In this document: in pieces, positions 7,129 to 13,324 of the stretch | Layout of the letters: every line of letters starts with the position of its first letter | How positions within the stretch are numbered: the stretch's first letter is position 1 | Origin: Thermacetogenium sp. UBA4966 | GTDB taxonomy: Bacteria > Bacillota > DSM-12270 > Thermacetogeniales > Thermacetogeniaceae | Reading direction: 5' to 3' | Length of the DNA stretch: 21,057 bases | Assembly: GCA_002397275.1 (NCBI GenBank) | Contig: DHAA01000071.1 | Span: 10,501-31,557 of the forward strand | Program-made: the position numbers and the translations under genes | The notes under the pieces: generated by a model | The model's database searches: none | What the model was told of the DNA's origin: nothing | What the model saw: the letters and a program-made list of their open reading frames with translations, nothing else

Positions 7129-8124
7129 ATGCGCAACCGCGGGCATATAGCTAAGTACACTTTTGACGATATTCTGGGGGAAAGCGCTAAAATAACGGCA
7201 GCCATTGACAAGGCGCGGCGCTTTGGGAGTGTTGATGCCACTGTTCTCATCTACGGGGAAACCGGAGTAGGTAAAGAATTCTTTGCTCACGCCATTCACA
7301 ACATCAGCGCCCGCAGGAAGGGGCCCTTTATTGCCGTCAACTGCGCGGCAGTACCGGAGAATCTTTTGGAGAGCGAACTCTTCGGCTACGCTGAAGGAGC
7401 TTTCACCGGAGCCAAAAAGGGAGGCAAACAGGGTTTCTTTGAAATGGCCGATGGGGGAACCATTTTCCTTGATGAGATCAGTGAAATGTCCGGTAAGTTG
7501 CAAACTCGCCTTTTGCGTGTGCTGCAGGAATACGAGATCATGCCCCTGGGCGGCGACCGGCTGCTCACGGTTGATGTGCGCGTTATCGCCGCCACCAACA
7601 GTGACCTGCGAGAATTAGTGGACGAGAAACTATTCAGGGCTGATCTTTTCTACAGGATCAATGTGCTCGCTTTGGTAATTCCAACATTAAGAGAACGGCG
7701 TGAAGATATTCCGGCCTTGGTGGATCATTTTCTGAAGATTTCCAACAATAAGTTCCAAAAAAACATCAAGGGGATCGAGCCGCAGGGCAGAGAGTTTTTT
7801 TATGCCCATGACTGGCCGGGGAATACCAGAGAACTGCAAAATATTATGGAACGTTTAGTTATTTTGACCGACAATGACTACATTTCTGCCGACCTTGTGG
7901 CAGAATCGCTGCTCATCTCCCCATCAAAAACCCATCCACTTTCCTCATGTCAACCCCAGCCTAAAACCCAAAACACTGAGTGGGAAAAAACAGGCGCCGG
8001 TTTGGAAAAAAGGGCGATTATAAACGCCCTTACAGCTGCCGGAGGGAATAGAAAGAAGGCTGCGCAGATCTTGGGTATCAGCCGCACAACCCTCTGGAGA
8101 CACATGAAAAAATACAACATTTAG
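7129..8124 (+). CDS. Sigma-54 activator lacking a sensory domain (AAA+ plus Fis-type HTH)
   Basis: A 331-residue bacterial enhancer-binding protein. The AAA+ domain starts almost at the N-terminus: Walker A GETGVGKE (43-50), the sigma-54 contact loop GAFTGA (90-95), Walker B GTIFLDE (110-116) and WPGNTREL (229-236). A Fis-type helix-turn-helix ends the protein (about 294-330, [20 protein letters not shown]). There is no receiver, GAF, PAS or other input domain. This is the layout of PspF (325 residues), and the gene sits beside pspA-pspAA. However, the position of the PspF tryptophan that contacts PspA (Trp56, in RWQGPF) is Arg63 here (RRKGPF), so PspA control is doubtful. The ATG has no good SD. 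AGGGGGTG at 7096-7103 is better placed for a rare in-frame ATT at 7111, so the start is uncertain. The likely target is the -24/-12 promoter downstream. Confidence 0.9.
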   Translation: MRNRGHIAKYTFDDILGESAKITAAIDKARRFGSVDATVLIYGETGVGKEFFAHAIHNISARRKGPFIAVNCAAVPENLLESELFGYAEGAFTGAKKGGKQGFFEMADGGTIFLDEISEMSGKLQTRLLRVLQEYEIMPLGGDRLLTVDVRVIAATNSDLRELVDEKLFRADLFYRINVLALVIPTLRERREDIPALVDHFLKISNNKFQKNIKGIEPQGREFFYAHDWPGNTRELQNIMERLVILTDNDYISADLVAESLLISPSKTHPLSSCQPQPKTQNTEWEKTGAGLEKRAIINALTAAGGNRKKAAQILGISRTTLWRHMKKYNI

Positions 8125-8205
8125 CAGCAGGCGCATAATAGCAGGGCATGTTTAACCCTGATAAAGGTAATAATAGCGGTGTGAGCTAATCCGTAAACGT
8201 TGCAA

Positions 8206-8281
8206 TTGAAACAAAAATGTTTAGCTTTTGGAACACATCAGTTACATGAAACATCATCCACCGGCCGTATCCAGTTTCAAT
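8206..8281 (+). promoter_or_regulatory. Candidate upstream activating sites for the sigma-54 promoter
   Basis: Three TGAAAC-type elements lie in this stretch: TTGAAACA (8206-8213), ATGAAACAT (8246-8254) and, inverted, GTTTCAAT (8274-8281). The first also begins an AAACA-AAAA-TGTTT dyad at 8209-8222. They sit roughly 50-120 bases upstream of the predicted transcription start, where enhancer-binding proteins normally bind. The motifs are seen; binding by the adjacent activator is inference. Another dyad, CAGGG/CCCTG at 8142-8160, follows the activator gene and lacks a T-run. Confidence 0.4.
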
Positions 8282-8302
8282 CCTCTTTTCCCCCGATTTC
8301 AT

Positions 8303-8318
8303 CGGCACGATTCTTGCT
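8303..8318 (+). promoter_or_regulatory. Sigma-54 (-24/-12) promoter
   Basis: The sequence CGGCACG-ATTC-TTGCT differs from the sigma-54 consensus TGGCACG-N4-TTGCW only at the first base. The invariant GG (8304-8305) and GC (8316-8317) are exactly ten bases apart. Transcription would start near 8329, about 20 bases before the small gene's ATG, which leaves just enough room for its GAGGGGGG ribosome binding site. It lies directly behind a sigma-54 activator gene. Confidence 0.88.
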
Positions 8319-8347
8319 TACTATAAATATGCAGAGGGGGGATGAAT

Positions 8348-8455
8348 ATGGGAGAGACAGTTGGTAACTATCTTGTGTGGGGAGCGCTGAGCCTCCTGTT
8401 TGTCATTCTGGGAGGGCTGATCATCCATCTATTTTCGACATTTAAGTCCAAATAA
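8348..8455 (+). CDS. 35-residue single-span membrane microprotein, sigma-54 dependent
   Basis: A short gene that I do not recognise. It starts MGETVGNYLVWG. One strongly hydrophobic span covers about residues 10-31 (YLVWGALSLLFVILGGLIIH), followed by a short basic tail ending FSTFKSK. Start at 8348 is preferred because AGGGGG (8335-8340) is seven bases upstream; the in-frame ATG at 8342 abuts the G-run and would add two residues. It is bracketed by a near-consensus sigma-54 promoter and a strong terminator, so it looks like a monocistronic unit, which argues that it is real. Size and charge fit small regulators of membrane complexes (KdpF- or CydX-like in architecture only) or small hydrophobic toxins. 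No homology is claimed. Confidence 0.75.
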   Translation: MGETVGNYLVWGALSLLFVILGGLIIHLFSTFKSK

Positions 8456-8480
8456 TTGCAAATCCACTATAGCCAAGGTT

Positions 8481-8516
8481 TGACCCCTTCCTTGCCGGAT
8501 GGGGTCACTTTTTTTT
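8481..8516 (+). terminator. Rho-independent terminator of the microprotein gene
   Basis: TGACCCC (8481-8487) pairs with GGGGTCA (8501-8507). After a T-T mismatch, TCC/GGA extend the stem towards a five-base loop. Eight T residues follow at 8509-8516. The right arm contains the stop codon of the convergent ispDF gene, and the T-tract encodes that protein's lysine-rich tail on the other strand. Confidence 0.92.
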
Positions 8517-9683
8517 CTCTTGCACCGTGGCCACCGCCCAACAGGCGATCCCCTCACCCCTGCCCACAAAGCCAAGCCCTTCGCTCGTTGTGGCCTTCAG
8601 CCCCACTGCGGCAGGCGAAATACCCAGCACAGCGGCGATCCGGCCGCGCATCTCCTCTTGATAGGGCGCCAGCCGCGGTTTTTCAGCCGCCGCGGTAAGA
8701 TCAACCTGCACAGCGCGGTATCCCTCTTTGGACAGCATCCCCTTGACGATAGCCAGCAGCGCCAGGCTGGAGGCGCCCTCCCAGCGGGGGTCTGAGGGGG
8801 GAAAGCAATGCCCGATATCAGGAAGCCCGGCTGCCCCCAGACAGGCATCCATCAGAGCATGCAAGAGAACATCTCCGTCCGAATGGCCGCTGAGGCCGGG
8901 CCCTTCCGGGACAGCAACCCCTCCCAGATAAAGCGGGCGCCCCTCACAGAAGGGATGCACATCATATCCCAGGCCGGTACGCCCTATCAAGCGCTCATTC
9001 GTCTCCATCCCCACAAGCGCCCGGGCGATAACAAAGTCCTCCGGAGTAGTAACCTTGATATTCTCATAAGCGCCCGGGTAAATACTCACTTCCTGTCCCA
9101 GCCGCTCCACCAGAGAGGCATCATCGGTTCCCGCATAATTTGACTCCCCCGCGGCGCGCAGAGCATCCTCCAGCAGCGGCCTGCGAAAGACCTGCGGCGT
9201 TTGAGCGATCCAAAGGGCAGACCGCTGAGGCGTCTCCCTGATCTTTTCATTTTCCACGATTTTGACGGTATCCTTCACCGGAACGGCAACCACAGCAGCG
9301 CCTGCATCTATAGCCAGCCGTACCGCTCCCTCTAAGACACTCTGCGCGAGCAGCGGGCGCGCCCCATCGTGAACGGCAACAATCGTGCACTGAGGAGGAA
9401 GCGCCTTTAATCCCGCGGCGACAGACTCCTGCCTCGTCTCCCCCCCTGCCGCCAACCCCGCCAGCTTGTTCAGAGAATAAGAGTGGAGAAGCGTGCGGCA
9501 AAAGGACAGTTCGCTCCTCTTAGCCACGACCACATAAGATTCGATCAATGGAGACTTCTCAAAAACTTTGAGGCTATGAGCGATCACGGGGTCCTCCCCC
9601 AGGGGAAGAAAGACCTTATTTAAGGGGGAACCCATGCGGTTCCCCCTGCCTGCGGCAACTATAATCCCTCCGACTTTATCCAA
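8505..9683 (-). CDS. ispDF: Bifunctional IspD/IspF (MEP isoprenoid pathway)
   Basis: A 392-residue fusion of two non-consecutive MEP-pathway enzymes. Residues 1-225 are IspD (2-C-methyl-D-erythritol 4-phosphate cytidylyltransferase), with the CTP-binding AAGRGNRMG (10-18) and Lys23, VHDGARP (104-110), and TTPEDF (212-217). Residues about 233-388 are IspF (MECDP synthase): metal ligands Asp241 and His243 in GYDVHPF, GHSDGD (266-271), His275, PDIGHCFPPSD (288-298) and TTSEG (365-369). All key motifs are present. The start overlaps the end of the PIN/TRAM gene by eight bases, so it is translationally coupled and shares that promoter. The 3' end overlaps the terminator of the convergent microprotein gene. 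Fusions are best known in alpha- and epsilon-proteobacteria; many Firmicutes have separate genes. Confidence 0.95.
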   Translation of the reverse strand: MDKVGGIIVAAGRGNRMGSPLNKVFLPLGEDPVIAHSLKVFEKSPLIESYVVVAKRSELSFCRTLLHSYSLNKLAGLAAGGETRQESVAAGLKALPPQCTIVAVHDGARPLLAQSVLEGAVRLAIDAGAAVVAVPVKDTVKIVENEKIRETPQRSALWIAQTPQVFRRPLLEDALRAAGESNYAGTDDASLVERLGQEVSIYPGAYENIKVTTPEDFVIARALVGMETNERLIGRTGLGYDVHPFCEGRPLYLGGVAVPEGPGLSGHSDGDVLLHALMDACLGAAGLPDIGHCFPPSDPRWEGASSLALLAIVKGMLSKEGYRAVQVDLTAAAEKPRLAPYQEEMRGRIAAVLGISPAAVGLKATTSEGLGFVGRGEGIACWAVATVQEKKK

Positions 9684-10809
9684 TCACCTTCACCTCATGG
9701 TAGTGTCTGGAGGATGACGAGTCTTTAAAAGACACTTTGGGTTTGGCAAATATCATCCTGCCTGCCGATGTCTGCAAGACACTGGTGACCACCACGTTGA
9801 TGCGCTGGCCGATGTACTTCTTGCCCCCCTCGATAACGATCATGGTTCCGTCCTCCAGGTAAGCCACCCCCTGCCCGGACTCTTTGCCGTCGCGTATCAC
9901 ATCCACTTTGGCAATCTCTTCACCCGGCAGGAATAAGGGTTTAACGGCATTAGCGAGATCATTTATATTGAGTACCCGGACCCCCACCAACTCGGCAACC
10001 TTGTTAAGATTGTAATCATTGGTTACAACCGGGCAATCCAGACGCTTGCAGACCTGAATCAGCCTATAATCAACATCTTTCTTATTGTCTACTCCATCGA
10101 AATCCCGAATCTCAATTTTGATCACCTGCTCTTTCTGCATTTGGTTCAAAATATCTAAACCGCGGCGTCCCTTATTTCGCCTGAGCAGATCGGAAGAATC
10201 GGCGATATATTGGAGTTCTTCTAAGACAAAGCGCGGGATAATCAGAACTCCGTCCAGAAAACCGGTCCGGCAGATGTCTGAAATCCTGCCGTCGATAATA
10301 ACATTGGTATCGAGCACTTTATAGCCACTCTTTCCCCCGCCGCGTCCCTGTCTTGACCCCGTTCTCCACACAGTCAGCAAACCGGTCAATTCCTCTTTCT
10401 TTTTGATACCCACGCTTAAACCCAGATATCCGAACAAAACGCTGAAGACAATGGGAATATAGGGGCCGACCCAAGGAATGTTCCTCATAGGAGCGCCAAA
10501 AAGATTGGCGATAACAAGACCGATAATAAGTCCGAAAGCGCCTCCAATCAAATCCTGCACCGGCGTATGCTGAAGCACGCTTTCAAAGAAAGCAACCATA
10601 CGCAGCGTCACCTCAATTAGCCTCGGCGCCAGCATAAAGCCTGCAAATCCTCCAACCAGCACCAGCAGGCCGACAATAGAATACCAGGGGTAACCTCCGC
10701 CGGACGCCAGTTCGTTGAAAAAATCCAGGCGGGCAAGCAAATAGCTTAAAGAAAAGCCAATTCCTGCCCCAACTATACCTAAGATAACACTTACAACCTT
10801 CCTCAGCAT
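9676..10809 (-). CDS. PIN/TRAM-domain membrane protein (YacL family)
   Basis: A 377-residue protein with four N-terminal membrane spans (about residues 4-26, 43-62, 88-106, 112-134). A cytoplasmic PIN nuclease-like domain follows (about 163-290) and then a TRAM domain (about 295-360). PIN acidic residues visible include Asp167 (LDTNVIID), Glu198 (LEELQ), Asp247 (KDVDYRL) and Asp265 (TNDYN), so a catalytic centre seems intact. The family is the Bacillus YacL type, almost always next to ispD/ispF and carD, as here. The in vivo substrate is not established. It has a strong SD, AAAGGAGGTG, upstream of the ATG, its own sigma-A promoter, and a terminator separating it from carD. Confidence 0.92.
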   Translation of the reverse strand: MLRKVVSVILGIVGAGIGFSLSYLLARLDFFNELASGGGYPWYSIVGLLVLVGGFAGFMLAPRLIEVTLRMVAFFESVLQHTPVQDLIGGAFGLIIGLVIANLFGAPMRNIPWVGPYIPIVFSVLFGYLGLSVGIKKKEELTGLLTVWRTGSRQGRGGGKSGYKVLDTNVIIDGRISDICRTGFLDGVLIIPRFVLEELQYIADSSDLLRRNKGRRGLDILNQMQKEQVIKIEIRDFDGVDNKKDVDYRLIQVCKRLDCPVVTNDYNLNKVAELVGVRVLNINDLANAVKPLFLPGEEIAKVDVIRDGKESGQGVAYLEDGTMIVIEGGKKYIGQRINVVVTSVLQTSAGRMIFAKPKVSFKDSSSSRHYHEVKVIG

Positions 10810-10863
10810 ATTTTCACCTCCTTTCCATGAACTATATCCTTATTTTGGTTAACTCTAGGTTCC

Positions 10864-10892
10864 ATTATACGCAAGAATATTCGTTACAGCAA
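10864..10892 (-). promoter_or_regulatory. Sigma-A promoter of the PIN/TRAM-ispDF operon
   Basis: Reading the - strand, TTGCTG (10892-10887), a 17-base spacer and a perfect TATAAT (10869-10864) lie about 55 bases upstream of the ATG. The initiation point falls after the carD terminator, so the operon can be expressed independently of carD. Confidence 0.75.
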
Positions 10893-10910
10893 GAGAATAG
10901 TTTGTCAAAA

Positions 10911-10941
10911 TATAAGAAAAGCGCCCGCATCGCTCAGGCGC
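10911..10941 (-). terminator. Rho-independent terminator after carD
   Basis: On the - strand GCGCCT (10941-10936) pairs with GGGCGC (10926-10921) around a nine-base loop (one G-U pair), followed by TTTTCTTATATTTT. It lies a few bases after the carD stop codon. Confidence 0.8.
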
Positions 10942-10947
10942 CCCCTC

Positions 10948-11430
10948 CTATCCCTCGGCAATCGCGTCTTTAATCAGAGCCTCTGCTTCAATCACATCCA
11001 TGTTGCCCGCCAGGACAAGTTCACTGCTCAAAATCTGAAAGGCGCTTTCCAGCATCCTCTTCTCGCCTGAAGACAGTCCCTTGCGTTGGTCCTGGCGCAT
11101 GAGCGTACGTACAACCTCTGCAACCGCAAAGACATTCCCTGTTCTGATCTTTTCAAGGTTGGCTCTATAGCGGTGGTTCCAATTAGGGATAGATTTTTCT
11201 TTGTCATCTCTTTTTAAAACTTTTATTACACTTGCTATTTCGTTTTCTGGAATCACACGGCGCACCCCGATTTGGTCGGTCTTATCGGCTGGTACAAGCA
11301 CTTTTAAGTTTCCTGAAAAAAGTCGAAGAACAAAATAAATTTGTTTCTGCTCCCCCCGCTTTTCAAGTCCCTCCACAACCCCGGCGCCGTGCATTGGGTG
11401 AACGATATAATCTCCAACCTTAAACATCAT
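10948..11430 (-). CDS. carD: CarD-family RNA-polymerase-binding regulator
   Basis: A 160-residue protein with an N-terminal Tudor-like RNA-polymerase interaction domain (MFKVGDYIVHPMHGAGVVEG onward, about residues 1-60). A helical DNA-binding domain follows (about 70-155), including NWNHRYRANLEKIRTG. CarD binds the RNA polymerase beta subunit and stabilises open promoter complexes. The start is the double ATG at 11430/11427, because AGGAGG (11441-11436) is five or eight bases upstream. The frame stays open to 11487, but that point coincides with the -35 box of its own promoter and would lie upstream of the transcript. It has a consensus promoter and its own terminator. Adjacency to the PIN/TRAM and ispD/F genes is the normal Firmicutes arrangement. 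Confidence 0.92.
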   Translation of the reverse strand: MMFKVGDYIVHPMHGAGVVEGLEKRGEQKQIYFVLRLFSGNLKVLVPADKTDQIGVRRVIPENEIASVIKVLKRDDKEKSIPNWNHRYRANLEKIRTGNVFAVAEVVRTLMRQDQRKGLSSGEKRMLESAFQILSSELVLAGNMDVIEAEALIKDAIAEG

Positions 11431-11458
11431 TCCGGCCTCCTGGAGTTTTATTATATTC

Positions 11459-11487
11459 ATTATACCAGAAGTGATATCGGCTGTCAA
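11459..11487 (-). promoter_or_regulatory. Consensus sigma-A promoter of carD
   Basis: On the - strand TTGACA (11487-11482), a 17-base spacer and TATAAT (11464-11459) match the consensus exactly. The predicted start near 11452 gives a leader of about 20 bases containing AGGAGG, and excludes the longer carD reading frame. Confidence 0.9.
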
Positions 11488-11545
11488 AAACAGGGGGCTG
11501 TGGTCATTCGTTGGGCGTGTCGTTTTTTCATCTTTGCTTTGAACA

Positions 11546-11575
11546 TTGACAACAGCGGACAGCTGGGACTATAAT
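11546..11575 (+). promoter_or_regulatory. Sigma-A promoter of the divergent small gene
   Basis: TTGACA at 11546-11551, an 18-base spacer and TATAAT at 11570-11575. It is divergent from the carD promoter with about 58 bases between the two -35 boxes, so the genes share a short control region. Confidence 0.85.
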
Positions 11576-11615
11576 AATTTAAAATAAAGCATCAGGTGTG
11601 AGGAGGTCTTGTTAG

Positions 11616-12011
11616 ATGAAGGACCTGATCTGTGACGAATTCCAAAACGCCGTTTCTGAGCTGCTCATTCGACACCATAGCGTTTTAGATGTTCTCTCCA
11701 AGTTTCAGGAGTCATGCGCCCGCACCAACAGAGCAACCATAAAAGCAGTAACCGGATGCGGCTGTGTCAGTATTGAAGCTAAGAAGCAGGCAATCCCGCA
11801 GGATATCTCCCTTCTGGAAATTAAAGATTACTTCACAAGCCATCTTAAAGGTGAACTCTGCCCCAGCTGCAGGGAAACGGTGGAGACAGAGCTTGGCAAA
11901 ACTCTTTTTTACATGGCGGCTCTCTGCAACCTGCTGAACCTTAACCTCTACGATCTTTTCCTTAAGGAACACGCTAAACTCTCGACACTCAGGATCTTCA
12001 ACTTCACCTGA
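11616..12011 (+). CDS. Conserved clostridial protein, DUF1573-like, with cysteine pairs
   Basis: A 131-residue soluble, mostly helical protein with no signal peptide. It resembles a conserved small protein of Clostridia that I recall as annotated DUF1573; the name is from memory and the function is unknown. A CxC (Cys48, Cys50) and a CxxC (Cys82, Cys85) could bind a metal; Cys6, Cys34 and Cys104 are isolated. The C-terminal helix LFYMAALCNLLNLNLYDLFLKEH resembles the last helix of MazG-like folds, which is only an impression. A strong GAGGAGG precedes the ATG and a consensus promoter lies upstream. It is divergent from carD and convergent with disA, a setting typical for this family. Confidence 0.8.
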   Translation: MKDLICDEFQNAVSELLIRHHSVLDVLSKFQESCARTNRATIKAVTGCGCVSIEAKKQAIPQDISLLEIKDYFTSHLKGELCPSCRETVETELGKTLFYMAALCNLLNLNLYDLFLKEHAKLSTLRIFNFT

Positions 12012-12079
12012 ACATGACCCAACTGAAACTTTTGACGCGCTTATAATTCATTTTTGAAGCGTTGCTTGAGAGAATCGGC

Positions 12080-13303
12080 TTACATGTATCTTTCCAGCAT
12101 CACCTGGTCTTGCAGACGGCGCAGACCGTTTCTGATCGCCCTTGCCCTGACCTCTCCGATACCCTCAACTTCGTCCAGCTCTTCAATAGACGCCTTGAGT
12201 ATATTCTGGAAACTACCGAAACTCTTCACCAGGTTATCGATAATAGGCGCCGGTAGCCTGGGAATTCTCTGTAAAACACGATATCCACGGGGGTGAACGG
12301 CAGCATCCAGCATCCCCGCCCCGGAACCCCAGCCCGCGGCGCGGCTGATGTTGGAAAGCTCCAGCAGTTCATCCGCTGACCAGGAGGCGATCGTCTGCAG
12401 GACATCCGCGGCGCTTTTTTTGCCCCCCTCGATATAATCACGGATCACATGGACAAGCTCGCCAGGTACATTGGCTACCAACTCCTCCACCTGCATAATG
12501 ATCAGGCGTCCTTCTGTGCCCAGTTCGCTTATATAATTCTCCAGCTCCCGCACAATGCGCAGCACCATCTCTCCCCGCTGCACCACCCGAACCACGTCAT
12601 AAACGGTCACCAGGTCCTCAAACTCCAGCGCCGTCAGGTTCACCAGTGCTTTATCCAGGACACGCTTATATTTTTCCAGGGTTTGCACAGCCTGGTTTGC
12701 CTTTGATAAAATTACGCCGATATCCTGAAGACTGTAACGGTTGGCCCCCCTGTAAAGAGTAATCACCCCGCGCCGCTGAGAAATAGCGATAACCAGGGCT
12801 CCTGTTTGACGCGCCAACCTCTCTGCGGTACGGTGCCTGATCCCTGTTTCCACAGAAGGGATCGAGGGGTCCGGGATCAATTGAGCATTGGCAATAATTA
12901 TTTTCCTGATATCTTTGCTGAGAACAATAGCCCCATCCATTTTTGCCAGTTCATAAAGGCTGGGAGGGGTATAGTCCGCATCAAGATGAAACCCGCCCTC
13001 AACCAGGCTCATCACCTCCGCGCAGTCTCCGATGACGATCAGCCCCCCGGTCTTTGCCCTTAAGACGCTGTCTAACCCCTCTCTGAGACGCGTGCCCGGC
13101 GCCACCAGCTTAAGAGCGCTGATCATGCTGCCCTCATCTTCATCCCTGAGAGCCTTTTTTTCGTCTTTTTTTTCGTCTTTTGTATCTTTCGCTTTTTCGT
13201 CCTTGGTCTCCCGCATCTCTTTGGGAGTTTCCCGTACTGTTGACTTTACCTTTTCCTCTTTAACAACGACATCATCCAACCCTTGCGCCTGTTCCTCTCT
13301 CAA
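12080..13303 (-). CDS. disA: DisA diadenylate cyclase with charged N-terminal extension
   Basis: Makes c-di-AMP from two ATP while scanning DNA for recombination intermediates. The DAC domain carries DGA and GIRHRTA (residues 123-125 and 154-160, counting from 13303). A helical spine follows, and the last about 60 residues are a helix-hairpin-helix DNA-binding domain (EVEGIGEVRARAI). The protein is about 407 residues; the family is usually 350-360. The excess is an N-terminal extension of about 55-60 residues, very rich in Lys, Glu and Asp, ahead of MISALKLVAPGT. TTG at 13303 is preferred because AGGGGG lies nine bases upstream; TTG at 13309 is only three bases away. An internal ATG (Met60) with GAGGGC before it could give a normal-length form. 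It follows radA by about 20 bases. Confidence 0.93.
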   Translation of the reverse strand: MREEQAQGLDDVVVKEEKVKSTVRETPKEMRETKDEKAKDTKDEKKDEKKALRDEDEGSMISALKLVAPGTRLREGLDSVLRAKTGGLIVIGDCAEVMSLVEGGFHLDADYTPPSLYELAKMDGAIVLSKDIRKIIIANAQLIPDPSIPSVETGIRHRTAERLARQTGALVIAISQRRGVITLYRGANRYSLQDIGVILSKANQAVQTLEKYKRVLDKALVNLTALEFEDLVTVYDVVRVVQRGEMVLRIVRELENYISELGTEGRLIIMQVEELVANVPGELVHVIRDYIEGGKKSAADVLQTIASWSADELLELSNISRAAGWGSGAGMLDAAVHPRGYRVLQRIPRLPAPIIDNLVKSFGSFQNILKASIEELDEVEGIGEVRARAIRNGLRRLQDQVMLERYM

Positions 13304-13324
13304 AGCCAAATTCCCCCTAAACGA

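Noticed and set aside
8142..8160. CAGGG/CCCTG dyad as a terminator for the activator gene
   Set aside because: Only five base pairs and no T-run follow on the + strand.
8247..8269. ECF (sigma-W type) promoter TGAAAC ... CGTA
   Set aside because: The spacer is 13 bases instead of about 16, and a much better sigma-54 promoter lies just downstream.
11431..11487. Longer carD reading frame starting at 11487
   Set aside because: It begins inside the -35 element of the consensus carD promoter, so it lies upstream of the transcript.
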